Notes: a model not told the origin generated them from the letters alone. A stretch of 35,888 nt of DNA from Microbacteriaceae bacterium (GCA_947447385.1 CANFKN010000001.1:1-35888); one strand, 5' to 3'. Positions 14,519-23,381 are shown, counted from the stretch's first letter. A program made the numbers and translations.

Positions 14519-15631
14519 TTATTGGTTAACGTCTTCTTCTGGAATCACTGGTGCTGGCAACCCTGTCGAGACTGCCGACAAGGCTTCGATGCGGGTGGCT
14601 TCGGCGACCGGCAAAAGATAGGTGCTGCCGATTAGGCCCTGCTCGTCTTGACGCATCAAATAAAGCCCGACGGCGCGAGTGATCTTGTTGTCTTCGCCAA
14701 CGAGTTTCATATAGACGCTAAAGATTGCCCCATAGGCTGGGTCAGCATTGTCGGCACCTGCCGGCGGCAAAGGTGCAACTGAGTGATCGATTAGCGCCGT
14801 CACATCATCGCCCGAACGAGTGGTGATCATCTGCGTTGCTGCCGAGGCCACGCCAACCACGTCGGCTGCAACCGCGAGGTCGATGTTTTCATCGCTTGGG
14901 TCTTTGCCAATGATGATGCTCGCCGAAATCATCGGCATGACAGCGTTGAAATCGAACTCAGCTTTGAGTGAAAGCGGCACAAGCGCGACGCCACCGACTG
15001 GCAAGTTGGTCAGGGTGTCTTGGGTAAGCGATGGCATGGCCTTGAACTTTGACGCCTCAGCAGTTTTGCCACTCAAGAACGAGATCCAGCCAGAGAAAGC
15101 ATCCATCGCATTCTGGGTTGAATCAGCAGTCAGGGCAATCGGCCCTGGTTCAAAGGTTTCGTTTGGGTTCGAGTCAGCGATTAGCGGGTCAGACCAGTCG
15201 GTGATGCTGCCGTCGATGATGCCCGCTGCAGCTGCCGGTGAAAGGTTCAGCGCTGAGTTGTTCGGCAAGTTAGCAACTAGAACGGCTGCATCAACCGCCC
15301 AAGGCACGCTAGCAAAAGCTGGCTTAGTGCCAAAGTTGCCATCGGTTGAAACCACAATGTTTGCGCTGTCAATCGAGTCGGCAAGTGTTGCCGACATAGC
15401 CACCAGCGCGTCAGTGCTGCCGTTGCAACTCGTCTCGACGCCATAAACCAAACCGTCTTGCGCGTCGATAACCTCGTGCGGCAATGAAACCGATGCTGAA
15501 CCCTCAATGCACGTCGGATACTGCTCTGCCCACGCAGCCAACACCTCAGGTGGCGGTGGCGGTGTGCAACCCGTTAGCAAAGCAGCACTGGCAAGTGCCA
15601 AAGCTGAATACTTAGCGATTTTCGCAAACAT
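14519..15631 (-). CDS. pstS: Divergent PstS-like phosphate-binding lipoprotein
   Basis: The product is a 370-aa exported lipoprotein with an N-terminal signal peptide ending in the lipobox LLTGC (Cys22) and a Pro-rich linker (TPPPPPEV). A periplasmic-binding-protein fold is suggested by the segment LNLSPAAAAGIIDGSITDWSD and ADSTQNAMDAFSGWI. These resemble the 'L-S-x-x-x-x-x-I-x-x-G-x-I-T-x-W' helix and ligand loop of PstS. The usual PstS N-terminal 'G-A-G-x-T/S' and 'Y-x-x-x-G-S-x-x-G' signatures are not visible. It is called PstS because it directly follows pstCAB (43-bp gap). Its own ribosome-binding site (AAGG, 6 nt) precedes the ATG at 15631. It may bind phosphate through a degenerate site or bind another oxyanion. 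PstS is last here, whereas it is first in most pst operons. Confidence 0.7.
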   Translation of the reverse strand: MFAKIAKYSALALASAALLTGCTPPPPPEVLAAWAEQYPTCIEGSASVSLPHEVIDAQDGLVYGVETSCNGSTDALVAMSATLADSIDSANIVVSTDGNFGTKPAFASVPWAVDAAVLVANLPNNSALNLSPAAAAGIIDGSITDWSDPLIADSNPNETFEPGPIALTADSTQNAMDAFSGWISFLSGKTAEASKFKAMPSLTQDTLTNLPVGGVALVPLSLKAEFDFNAVMPMISASIIIGKDPSDENIDLAVAADVVGVASAATQMITTRSGDDVTALIDHSVAPLPPAGADNADPAYGAIFSVYMKLVGEDNKITRAVGLYLMRQDEQGLIGSTYLLPVAEATRIEALSAVSTGLPAPVIPEEDVNQ

Positions 15632-15674
15632 TTTGACCTTAATCGGTTGTTGAAGGGCGTTCTAAAAAGTGGCT

Positions 15675-16463
15675 TTAGCCGAAGTGGCCGTTGACGTAGT
15701 CGTTGGTTCGAGGGTCAACCGGGTTGTTGAACACGTCGTCGGTCTTGCCGAACTCAACAACACGACCAGGGTTGCCTTCTTCGCTCAAGAAGAAGGCTGT
15801 CTGGTGTGAGACACGCTGTGCCTGCTGCATGTTGTGCGTAACAATAACGATTGTCATCGAGTCTGAAAGCTCAGTGATGGTCTCTTCAATGCGGCGGGTT
15901 GAGCCCGGGTCAAGCGCTGAACATGGTTCGTCCATAAGCAAAACTTCTGGGTTCATTGCCAAAGATCTCGCGATGCAAAGACGCTGCTGCTGACCACCCG
16001 AGAGTGAAAGGGCTGGGTCGTTCAAACGGTCTTTAACTTCGTTCCAAATCGAAGCGCGACGCAGTGAGGTCTCGACAACTTCTTCGGCAATGTATCCCCG
16101 TCGACCAGTGAGCTTCAAACCTGACAAAACGTTTTCACGAATCGACATTGTCGGAAAAGGGTTTGGTTTTTGAAAGACCATGCCGATGTTCAAACGAACA
16201 TCAACTGGGTCAACTTCAGCGCCATAAATGTCTTTGTCGTCGAGCAAAACTCGGCCAGCGAAACCTGCGCTAGGAATCAACTCGTGCATGCGGTTAAGCG
16301 TGCGCAAGAAAGTTGACTTGCCACAACCTGATGGGCCGATTAGGGCGGTCACCTGGTTGCCAGGAAAATTCAACGATACGTTCTTTAGAACGTGACGCTC
16401 GCCAAACCAAACGTTGACGTCTTCAGATCGCAGGTGCGATGCGCTAGTTGCGATATTTTCCAT
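15675..16463 (-). CDS. pstB: Phosphate ABC transporter ATP-binding protein
   Basis: The ATPase powers the Pst phosphate importer at the inner face of the membrane. The 262-aa protein has Walker A GPSGCGKST (43-51), Q-loop GMVFQKPNPFP (94-104), signature LSGGQQQR (154-161), Walker B VLLMDEP (174-180) and switch His210. The Q-loop 'FQKPNPFP' and the ALDP sequence after Walker B are typical of PstB. The start is the ATG at 16463, 4 bp after the pstA stop (TAA-GACG-ATG); a longer frame up to 16520 lies inside pstA. It is the third gene of pstC-pstA-pstB-pstS. Confidence 0.97.
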   Translation of the reverse strand: MENIATSASHLRSEDVNVWFGERHVLKNVSLNFPGNQVTALIGPSGCGKSTFLRTLNRMHELIPSAGFAGRVLLDDKDIYGAEVDPVDVRLNIGMVFQKPNPFPTMSIRENVLSGLKLTGRRGYIAEEVVETSLRRASIWNEVKDRLNDPALSLSGGQQQRLCIARSLAMNPEVLLMDEPCSALDPGSTRRIEETITELSDSMTIVIVTHNMQQAQRVSHQTAFFLSEEGNPGRVVEFGKTDDVFNNPVDPRTNDYVNGHFG

Positions 16464-16467
16464 CGTC

Positions 16468-17565
16468 TTACTTTCTCTTCTTAGCTTTAGTTGATTTTGC
16501 CGAACCCAAAACACGAGCAAGGCTGAACAAAACGAATACCAAAATCAAAATGACCAGTGCCGCACCCCAAGCACGCTGCTGGCTGGTGGCCTGAGCTTGG
16601 CTGATGTAGCTATAAAGGTAGGTCGGTAGGGTCGCGATTGAGCCCTCGAACACGTTGAGGTTCGTGTTGTTTGCAGGTGCTGTGGTCAAAATCAGCGGAG
16701 CGGTTTCACCGATGATGCGGGCAACACCCAAAAGCGCGGCGGTGATCAAACCAGAGCGTGCAGCCGGCAAAGTGACCTGCCAAAAAGCCTTGAATGCCGG
16801 CGCACCGAGAGCATAAGCGCCGTTGCGCAGCTCTTGAGGCACAAGGCGCAAAGCTTCTTCAGCGATTCGAGCAACGGTCGGCAACATGAGCGGGAACAAT
16901 GCAATCGAACCAACCCAACCGGCCTGCTGGGTGAAGCCGGTAGCGTTGCCGAAGTTCGGTGAAATAAGTAGCGCAAAGATGAACAAACCCGATACCACCG
17001 AAGGCAAACCAGACATAGCCTGCACCAGGGTGCGAACAGTTGAACGCATGCGACCACGGGTCTCGGTCAGATAAACCGCAATCAAGATTCCCAGTGGAAT
17101 CGTGAAAAGCGTGGTCAAACCAACAATCAGAACCGTGCCGAGAACTGCGTGGCCGACGCCACCGTATCCCAGTGAAGTTGTTGGTGAAATATAAACATTG
17201 TTCTGGCTGATGAACTGCGGGCTCATAGCACGAATGCCGTTCACCACAACCGAGAACATAACCGACACCAGCAAAACGCCAACGAGTGTGCTGAAGAAAA
17301 TCGTGAAGATTACCAACAGGGCGTCGCCGCGACCTTTTTTGCCATAAATGTATTGGCCAACGCTAACCGAAGCGATGATCTGCAGCGGCAAGAAAACGAG
17401 AATCGTCGCAACAGTTGGGTCGAGCGCTGCACCGAGAGTGATGATCACGGCTAGCACCATCGGCAAAACCGAGGCAGCCGTGATAAGCCACGTGTTTTTA
17501 GGGTTGCGAACCTGCCAAGGCTGTGACTTAGGCCTAGGCAATGCAGAAAGGTCTAGTTCACTCAT
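16468..17565 (-). CDS. pstA: Phosphate ABC transporter permease PstA
   Basis: One of the two membrane subunits of the phosphate importer. The 365-aa protein has a variable N-terminal region with extra hydrophobic segments (about 26-90). The core permease domain follows, with TTLFTIPLGILIAVYLTETRGR and the cytoplasmic EAA-type loop EEALRLVPQELRNGAYALGAP (about 250-270) that contacts PstB. The ATG at 17565 overlaps the pstC stop by 4 nt (ATGA), with GGAG about 7 nt upstream. The overlap implies coupled translation with pstC. The N-terminal part is longer than in E. coli PstA. Confidence 0.95.
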   Translation of the reverse strand: MSELDLSALPRPKSQPWQVRNPKNTWLITAASVLPMVLAVIITLGAALDPTVATILVFLPLQIIASVSVGQYIYGKKGRGDALLVIFTIFFSTLVGVLLVSVMFSVVVNGIRAMSPQFISQNNVYISPTTSLGYGGVGHAVLGTVLIVGLTTLFTIPLGILIAVYLTETRGRMRSTVRTLVQAMSGLPSVVSGLFIFALLISPNFGNATGFTQQAGWVGSIALFPLMLPTVARIAEEALRLVPQELRNGAYALGAPAFKAFWQVTLPAARSGLITAALLGVARIIGETAPLILTTAPANNTNLNVFEGSIATLPTYLYSYISQAQATSQQRAWGAALVILILVFVLFSLARVLGSAKSTKAKKRK

Positions 17566-18581
17566 ATTTTTCTCCAAGGCTGAGCCCTATTGACGATCAC
17601 GGCAGCGAGCCAGTTGACCAACAAGGTGATGACAAACAAAACCAAACCGGCGGCCATGAGAGCCTTGACCTCTTCACTGGTGCCTTCGCCAAACTTCTGA
17701 AGCACAAGCGAAGCAATCGAGCCACCCTTGCTTTCAAGAATGTTGAACCAGTTGATGTCTGAAACCAAGTTCAAAACATAGAAGATTGCAACGGTTTCGC
17801 CCAGAGCACGACCGAGGCCAAGCAAAACACCACCGGTCACACCGCCGCTGGCAGTTGGCAGAATCACACGCATGAAGACTGACGAACGACTGCCACCTAG
17901 TGCGAGGGCCGAGTTGATGAGGTCGCGGTCCATCTGGCTAAAGATTTCACGGGTGACCGATGTGATGATTGGAACGATCATCACAGCGACGATCCAGCCA
18001 GCAACGAACGGTGTGCCGCCAAATGTGTTTGGGTCTTTGCCGTTTGACATTGAGAGCAGTGGAATGTCGAACGAAGCAAAACCAAGCTCAACGTGGTGCA
18101 TTGTGTAGAGCAGCTCAGACCAGTGCGAAACCACCGGGGTGAGCACATAGAGACCCCAAAGACCGATAACGATAGAAGGCATGGCTGCTAGGAGGTCGAT
18201 CATCACGGTTGCGACTTTTGCAACTGGCTTTGGCGCCATGAATTCGATGAAGTACGCCGCAGCAATAGCCATCGGCACACCGCCGATAATGCCAAGAATC
18301 GAGATTAGAACCGATCCCCAAAGCATCGGCCCAATCTGAAAGACTTCGTCGCCCTTAGTGTTATTCCACTGGCTGCCAGTTATGAAATCTAGGCCCTGCG
18401 CTTGAAACGTCGATAACGACTGCGAAAACAAGAACAACAGAATCGCTGAAACCAAGATGATCGAGATGCTCGAAGCACCTTTAGTCACCCCATAAAAAAC
18501 ACGGTCGGCAAGCGAAAACGGCTTGGTTCGCAACTGCCGGCGAGGCGGAATTTCGCCACTGGAGTCTTGAAGTTGAGTCAT
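17562..18581 (-). CDS. pstC: Phosphate ABC transporter permease PstC
   Basis: First gene of the pst operon. The 339-aa protein has about six membrane segments starting at about 37-57. The conserved regions are GVPMAIAAAYFIEFMAPK, LLAAMPSIVIGLWGLYVL, and the EAA-type loop DRDLINSALALGGSRSSVFMRVILP, which docks PstB. The ATG at 18581 has only a weak ribosome-binding sequence (AGAG). A PHO-box-like triple repeat lies 44-72 bp upstream, which fits induction under phosphate limitation. The stop overlaps pstA by 4 nt. Confidence 0.96.
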   Translation of the reverse strand: MTQLQDSSGEIPPRRQLRTKPFSLADRVFYGVTKGASSISIILVSAILLFLFSQSLSTFQAQGLDFITGSQWNNTKGDEVFQIGPMLWGSVLISILGIIGGVPMAIAAAYFIEFMAPKPVAKVATVMIDLLAAMPSIVIGLWGLYVLTPVVSHWSELLYTMHHVELGFASFDIPLLSMSNGKDPNTFGGTPFVAGWIVAVMIVPIITSVTREIFSQMDRDLINSALALGGSRSSVFMRVILPTASGGVTGGVLLGLGRALGETVAIFYVLNLVSDINWFNILESKGGSIASLVLQKFGEGTSEEVKALMAAGLVLFVITLLVNWLAAVIVNRAQPWRKI

Positions 18582-18624
18582 ATCTCTAGTTTTGCGAAAA
18601 CCCCTTGCGCAAACCTTGTTGCAA

Positions 18625-18653
18625 CCTTAACAGAAGGTGAATTGCTGGTTAAC
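18625..18653 (-). promoter_or_regulatory. PHO box (PhoP-type 11-bp direct repeats) upstream of pstC
   Basis: On the minus strand three 7-bp units lie in direct repeat at an exact 11-bp period: GTTAACC (18653-18647), ATTCACC (18642-18636) and GTTAAGG (18631-18625). The actinobacterial PhoP consensus, best known from Streptomyces, is repeats of GTTCACC with 4-nt spacers. The match in unit, period and position before a phosphate transporter operon is strong. No clear -10 was found between it and the ATG. Confidence 0.75.
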
Positions 18654-18657
18654 GAAA

Positions 18658-19020
18658 TTAGCGTGCAGGCCATAAAATGTGCATGCGAGCCACCATTACA
18701 AACACCGTGAACGCACCAATTGCCAAAACATAGTTCGACCAAAACACGCGCTCAACTAGAGACCACAAGACGGCTAGTGCTGGCACGAGCAAGGCGACAA
18801 CCAAATAGATGAAAAACTCTGCCAAGTTCTGCGGGTTGTGGCCCGGCGTTGAGGCAAACACGATTGACGCGACCAACTGGGCGATCAAACTGAGCTCAAC
18901 GGCTAGCAGCGCGCCAAGACCAACAACGTGAGGTGGGCGTTTTGCTAGGCCAAAGCCTGCGGCAAGCAGCGCGGCAGCGAGGGCGATGCCGATCAGGGCA
19001 AAAAACCAAACATCAAGCAT
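18658..19020 (-). CDS. Small four-helix membrane protein downstream of truB, function unknown
   Basis: The product has 120 aa, almost entirely hydrophobic, with four predicted segments (about 5-25, 32-55, 65-85 and 93-112) and a short basic end (ILWPAR). I recognise no family motif. The ATG at 19020 overlaps the truB stop by 8 nt; a TTG two codons earlier (19026) is also possible. The overlap makes it the last gene of the nusA-infB-rbfA-truB run, ending just before the pst PHO box. Confidence 0.7.
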   Translation of the reverse strand: MLDVWFFALIGIALAAALLAAGFGLAKRPPHVVGLGALLAVELSLIAQLVASIVFASTPGHNPQNLAEFFIYLVVALLVPALAVLWSLVERVFWSNYVLAIGAFTVFVMVARMHILWPAR

Positions 19021-20029
19021 CTGCAAACACCACTAACGATTTAAATTCGGTCTTATTGACCTGGGTCAAAATGGCTACGAGTTCACCATCGGGGCCAATC
19101 GCAGCCATCTCAGAGCCGACTGCTGAGTTGCTGCGTGCGATGTCAGAAATCACTGGGATGCGCTTGCCGTGCCGAAGGTCAACGACTTCGGCAGGCGAAA
19201 GTTCGCGAGTTGAGAAACGTTTCTGGGCTGCCGAAGCCAAAGGCTCAAGCTTTAAACCGCCAAGCGGCAGGGCGTCTGGGCCGCTCACTAAAGCTGCGAC
19301 GGCATCGCGCTCAGGCAGCGCCTGAGCCATCGTCAAGTCATAGCCGCCGATACGAGTTCGGCGAAGTGCCGTCAGGTGACCACCAACACCGAGGGCATCA
19401 CCGAGGTCTCGCGCCAAAGCCCGAATGTAGGTTCCTGAAGAGCAATCGACGATGACGTCGAGGTCAATGAAGCCGCGAGCTTCACCATCAATTTCTTCGC
19501 TAATTACTCTTGGCTCACCAAGAACCTCAAATCGGCTAACCGTCACCGGCCTGGCCTTCAACTGCACGGTGTCTCCCCCGCGCACCAAAGCATAGGCACG
19601 TTCACCATCAACCTTGATTGCGCTGACTGAACTCGGCACCTGCAAAATCTCACCGGTGAGCAACCTCACCTGAGCTTTGAGAGGCTCGGGCAAAACGCGA
19701 CCATCAGACCCAACGAGCTCAGCTAGGCGCCGAGCAACTTCGACTGCTGGGCGGGAATCCGAGTTTAAAAAATCGCCCTCAGCGTCGTCGGTCACCGTTG
19801 CAGCACCCAAACGAATTGTGGCGATATAGGTTTTATCTTCGCCAACCACGAAAGTGAGCAATTTAGTAGCCGAATTAATGCCGAGCACTAAAAGGCCAGT
19901 CGCCATTGGGTCAAGTGTGCCAGCGTGGCCAACTTTTTTAGTGCCAGCCAAACGTCGCACTCTGGCGACAACATCGTGACTCGTCATGCCAGTTGGTTTG
20001 TCAACCAACACCAAACCCGATGTAGTCAT
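19013..20029 (-). CDS. truB: tRNA pseudouridine(55) synthase
   Basis: TruB makes pseudouridine at position 55 of the T-loop of elongator tRNAs. The 338-aa protein has the conserved motif GHAGTLDPMATGLL with catalytic Asp40, the KTY motif (EDKTY) and VDCSSGTYIRALARDLG. A C-terminal extension resembles the TruB C-terminal domain of actinobacteria. The ATG at 20029 is used because Asp40 then has its usual position. A TTG five codons upstream (20044) is possible and sits nearer to an AGG. It follows rbfA by 24 bp. Confidence 0.96.
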   Translation of the reverse strand: MTTSGLVLVDKPTGMTSHDVVARVRRLAGTKKVGHAGTLDPMATGLLVLGINSATKLLTFVVGEDKTYIATIRLGAATVTDDAEGDFLNSDSRPAVEVARRLAELVGSDGRVLPEPLKAQVRLLTGEILQVPSSVSAIKVDGERAYALVRGGDTVQLKARPVTVSRFEVLGEPRVISEEIDGEARGFIDLDVIVDCSSGTYIRALARDLGDALGVGGHLTALRRTRIGGYDLTMAQALPERDAVAALVSGPDALPLGGLKLEPLASAAQKRFSTRELSPAEVVDLRHGKRIPVISDIARSNSAVGSEMAAIGPDGELVAILTQVNKTEFKSLVVFADA

Positions 20030-20053
20030 TGGAGGTCGGTTCAAAGTGAGAGC

Positions 20054-20503
20054 CTAAGCCTCGTCGTCTTCGTCATCGCCGGCAACTCGAGGTTCTTTAT
20101 AGGGGTTAGCCTCTCCAGCCCACTGAGCGTTCTCAGCGAGCTTGGCAACCTCAGCGTCACGTGCTTTAGCCTCAGCCAGCAAATCGTTCAGGGCTGCAGC
20201 CGTTTCTGGAACTTCGTCCATGATGAACTCAAGAGTCGGCGTGAGACGAATCGAAAGATTGTGACCGACACTGCCTCGAATGCGACCGCGGTTCTTCTCA
20301 ATAATTTCTGAAGAGCGAGTCTTTTCTTCGGCTGTGCCCCACACTGTATAAAACACTGTGGCGTGCTGAAGGTCAGGTGTGACCTTCACGTCGGTAATGG
20401 TGACGAAGCCTAGTTCAGAGTCTTTGACAGTGTGTTCTAGGGCTTCGGCAACCAAAACCTTAATGCGTTCTGCGAGCTTGCGCGCTCTTGCGTGATCAAC
20501 CAT
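20054..20503 (-). CDS. rbfA: 30S ribosome-binding factor A
   Basis: RbfA assists maturation of the 30S subunit and the 5' end of 16S rRNA. The 149-aa protein has the KH-like core with RKLAERIKVLVAEAL, LGFVTITDVKVTPDLQHATVFY (31-52), and RGRIRGSVGHNLSIRLTPTLEFIMDE. It has a longer acidic C-terminal tail (GDDEDDEA) than E. coli RbfA. The ATG at 20503 has a good ribosome-binding site (AGGAGC, 6-7 nt upstream) and lies 12 bp after the infB stop. infB-rbfA-truB is a widely conserved operon. Confidence 0.96.
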   Translation of the reverse strand: MVDHARARKLAERIKVLVAEALEHTVKDSELGFVTITDVKVTPDLQHATVFYTVWGTAEEKTRSSEIIEKNRGRIRGSVGHNLSIRLTPTLEFIMDEVPETAAALNDLLAEAKARDAEVAKLAENAQWAGEANPYKEPRVAGDDEDDEA

Positions 20504-20515
20504 TCTGAGCTCCTA

Positions 20516-23305
20516 TTAGACGCGCGGCTTTTCGCGCATCTCGTAGGTCTCGATGATGTCTTCGAGCTCGAGGTCGTTGAAACCACCAAGGCCGATACCA
20601 CACTCGTAGTCTGTCTTGACTTCGGTGGCGTCGTCTTTGAAGCGCTTGAGCGAGTCAATCTTGACGTTCTCGACGATGACCTTGCCGTCACGAATAACAC
20701 GGGCTGAGCTGTTGCGACGGATGCTGCCAGTGCGCACGATTGAACCGGCAATGGTGCCGACCTTCGACGACTTGAACAGCTCGCGAACCTCTGCGGTGCC
20801 GAGTTTGTACTCTTCGTATTCTGGCTTGAGCATGCCCTTAAGCGCTGCTTCGATGTCGTCAAGTGCAGCATAGATGACTGAGTAGTGGCGAATGTCGACA
20901 CCCTCGCGGTCAGCACGCTCTTTGGCCTTGTTGTCTGGGCGCACGTTGAAGCCAATGATGATTGCGTTGTCAACGGTAGCGAGGTTAACGTCGCTCTCGG
21001 TGATCGCACCAACACCACGGTGAATGATGCGCAACTGAACGCTGTCGTCAACTTCGATCTTGAGCAATGAGTCTTCGAGAGCTTCAACAGCACCAGAAAC
21101 GTCACCCTTGATGACCAAGTTGAGAGACTCAACCTTGCCATCTTCAAGAGCTTTAGTGAAGTCTTCAAGGCTGATGCGCTTGCGAGTCTTAGCCAACAGA
21201 GCGTTGCGGTCAGCAGCTTCGCGTTTCTCAGCGATCTGGCGAGCCTGGCGCTCATCGTCAGTGACCACAAATGTGTCACCAGCGCGAGGCACCGACTGCA
21301 GACCAAGAACCTGAACGGCGCGGCTTGGAGTTGCCTCAGCAACTGTCTTGCCGTTCTCGTCAAACATGGCACGCACGCGACCGTGAGCTGCACCGGCAAC
21401 GATTGAGTCACCGACACGCAAGGTGCCCGACTGAATCAGTACGGTAGCAACTGAACCGCGACCCTTGTCAAGGTTGGCTTCGATGGCAACACCACGAGCG
21501 TCTTTATTTGGGTTGGCACGCATGTCAAGAGCTGCGTCTGCTGTTAGCAGAACTGCGTCTAGGAGTTCAGGAATGCCAGCACCGGTTAGAGCAGAAACGT
21601 TGACGAACATTACGTCACCGCCATACTCTTCAGCAAGCAAGTTGAACTCGGTCAACTGCTGGCGAATCTTGTCTGGGTTTGCACCCTGCTTATCAACCTT
21701 GTTGACGGCAACAACGATTGGCACGCCAGCCGACTGAGCGTGGTTCAACGCTTCAATCGTCTGAGGCATTACACCGTCATCGGCAGCTACAACCAAGATT
21801 GCGATGTCAGTGACCTGAGCACCACGAGCACGCATAGCGGTGAACGCCTCGTGACCTGGGGTGTCAATGAAGGTGATTGCGCGGTCGATGCCTTCGTGCA
21901 TGGTGTGCACCTGGTAGGCACCAATGTGCTGGGTAATGCCACCGGCCTCGCCAGCCTGAACGTTCGAGTTGCGAATCGAGTCAAGCAAACGGGTCTTTCC
22001 GTGGTCAACGTGACCCATGACGGTGACAACCGGAGGGCGAGCCTCAAGGTCTTCTTCTTCGTCGTCATAGTCGGTTGAAACGTCAAGGCCAAAGCCTTCG
22101 AACAGCTCGCGCTCTTCGTCTTCAGGCGAAACAACTTCAATCTTGTAACCAAGTTCTTGGCCAAGAATCTGCATGGTCTCTTCGTCGAGCGAAGCGGTTG
22201 CAGTGGTCATCTGGCCAAGGTGGAACAACACGGTGATCAGCTGACCTGCATTGCCATCAATCTTGTCGGCGAAGTCTTGAACGCTTGAACCGCGGCGCAA
22301 GCGAATGCTTGTGCTGCCATCGCCACGTGGCACAACAGCGCCACCTAGGCTAGGCGCACTTCTCTGCTCAAACTCTTCGCGTTTCGCGCGCTTTGACTTG
22401 CGAGCCTTGCTCTGGCCGCGACCGCCACCCTTGCCAAATGCACCTGCAGTGCCACTGCCTGTGCCGCGACCGCCACGACCCGCTGGGCCGCCGCCGCCAC
22501 CTGCTGGGCGAGTGAAACCTGCGCCGCCACCAGCACCTGGTGCGCCACCTGGGCGGCTAAAGCCAGCGCCACCTCCGGCACCACCTGGGCGACTGAAACC
22601 TGCGCCAGGAGCTCCCGCTGGGCGTGGACCACCAGGGCGACCTGCGCCGCCAGGGCCACCAGCACCTGCTGGGCGTGGACCGCCAGGGCGACCTGCGCCG
22701 CCAGGGCCACCAGCACCAGCTGGGCGAGGGCCGCGGCCCATGCCCTGGTTGCTTGAGAACGGGTTATTGCCCGGGCGTGAAACTGGGCGAGGAATGCCCA
22801 TGCCCTGACTTGAAGCAAATGGGTTGTTGCCGGGGCGTGGGATGCCCGGAACTGCGCCAGGAGTAGCAGCTGGTGCTGCGCCTGGTGTTGCTGCCGCGGG
22901 TGCTGCGGCTGCAGCAGCCGGTGTTGCTGGTGCAGCAGCGGCTTCTGGTGTTGCGGGTGCAGCAGGCTCGGCTGAGTTTGTAGGCTTTGCGCCTGGTTTA
23001 GCTGAAGGCTTTGATGCGCTCGCTGGCGCAGGTGCGGCAGCTGATGCTGGTGCAGCCGGTGCCATAGCGGCAGGCGCAGCTGGTGCAGCAGCCTCAGCAG
23101 CAGGTGCCGCCTTCGGTGCTGGCGCAGCCTTTGGCTCGACCGGTTTTGCGTTCGGAAAAGCCTCGCGTAGCTTCTTGGCTACCGGTGGTGTGATGGTTGA
23201 TGAACCAGCCTTGACGTATTCGCCAAGTTCTTTTAGTTTGGCCAACGCCTCTTTGGTGTCAATACCAAGTTCGTTAGCAATGTCGTAAACGCGTGGAAGC
23301 GCCAA
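20516..23305 (-). CDS. infB: Translation initiation factor IF-2
   Basis: IF-2 is the GTPase that places initiator tRNA on the 30S subunit. The 929-aa protein begins with the IF2N domain (MALPRVYDIANELGIDTKEA). Then come an Ala/Pro-rich stretch (about 55-155), a Gly/Pro/Arg-rich stretch with tandem repeats (about 156-298), and a basic patch KARKSKRAKREE. The second IF2N domain follows, then the GTPase domain with G1 GHVDHGKT (431-438), G3 DTPGHE (481-486) and G4 NKVD (535-538), and the C-terminal beta-barrel domains. The start is TTG at 23305. It is fixed by a strong Shine-Dalgarno sequence (AGGAG, 6 nt upstream) and by the conserved first residues. The long linker is normal for actinobacteria, but its repeats are notable. 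Confidence 0.98.
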   Translation of the reverse strand: MALPRVYDIANELGIDTKEALAKLKELGEYVKAGSSTITPPVAKKLREAFPNAKPVEPKAAPAPKAAPAAEAAAPAAPAAMAPAAPASAAAPAPASASKPSAKPGAKPTNSAEPAAPATPEAAAAPATPAAAAAAPAAATPGAAPAATPGAVPGIPRPGNNPFASSQGMGIPRPVSRPGNNPFSSNQGMGRGPRPAGAGGPGGAGRPGGPRPAGAGGPGGAGRPGGPRPAGAPGAGFSRPGGAGGGAGFSRPGGAPGAGGGAGFTRPAGGGGGPAGRGGRGTGSGTAGAFGKGGGRGQSKARKSKRAKREEFEQRSAPSLGGAVVPRGDGSTSIRLRRGSSVQDFADKIDGNAGQLITVLFHLGQMTTATASLDEETMQILGQELGYKIEVVSPEDEERELFEGFGLDVSTDYDDEEEDLEARPPVVTVMGHVDHGKTRLLDSIRNSNVQAGEAGGITQHIGAYQVHTMHEGIDRAITFIDTPGHEAFTAMRARGAQVTDIAILVVAADDGVMPQTIEALNHAQSAGVPIVVAVNKVDKQGANPDKIRQQLTEFNLLAEEYGGDVMFVNVSALTGAGIPELLDAVLLTADAALDMRANPNKDARGVAIEANLDKGRGSVATVLIQSGTLRVGDSIVAGAAHGRVRAMFDENGKTVAEATPSRAVQVLGLQSVPRAGDTFVVTDDERQARQIAEKREAADRNALLAKTRKRISLEDFTKALEDGKVESLNLVIKGDVSGAVEALEDSLLKIEVDDSVQLRIIHRGVGAITESDVNLATVDNAIIIGFNVRPDNKAKERADREGVDIRHYSVIYAALDDIEAALKGMLKPEYEEYKLGTAEVRELFKSSKVGTIAGSIVRTGSIRRNSSARVIRDGKVIVENVKIDSLKRFKDDATEVKTDYECGIGLGGFNDLELEDIIETYEMREKPRV
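22631..22732 (-). repeat. In-frame 51-bp tandem repeat in the IF-2 linker
   Basis: Residues 192-208 and 209-225 of IF-2 repeat the 17-aa unit GPRPAGAGGPGGAGRPG. A degenerate third copy follows (GPRPAGAPGAGFSRPG). The DNA copies are nearly identical. Upstream in the protein, RPGNNPF-x-S-x-QGMG is also duplicated (158-170, 178-190). The period keeps the frame, so length may vary between strains. Confidence 0.85.
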
Positions 23306-23319
23306 GTTATTCTCCTGAT

Positions 23320-23336
23320 CTAGGGGCCTACCCTAG
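23320..23336 (-). other. Hairpin just upstream of the infB ribosome-binding site
   Basis: CTAGGG (23320-23325) and CCCTAG (23331-23336) form a 6-bp stem with a 5-nt loop, a few nt before the infB Shine-Dalgarno sequence and in the 76-bp ylxR-infB gap. There is no U-run. It could modulate infB translation or protect processed mRNA. Confidence 0.35.
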
Positions 23337-23381
23337 GTCAGGGCAGGCCATTAAAGCTGTTGGGTTCTCATTTCGAGATAC

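Noticed and set aside
20437..21417. 326-codon minus-strand frame inside infB
   Set aside because: It overlaps the certain IF-2 C-terminal domains in another frame and has a Ser/Thr/Leu-rich composition typical of out-of-frame translation.
22631..22732. Repeat array resembling a CRISPR
   Set aside because: The repeats are contiguous, in frame with IF-2, and have no unique spacers or cas genes nearby. The same holds for 12646-12740.
22305..23288. Plus-strand Pro- and Ala-rich open frames
   Set aside because: They are reverse-complement shadows of the Gly/Pro/Ala-rich IF-2 linker; the infB frame is supported by conserved domains and a Shine-Dalgarno sequence.
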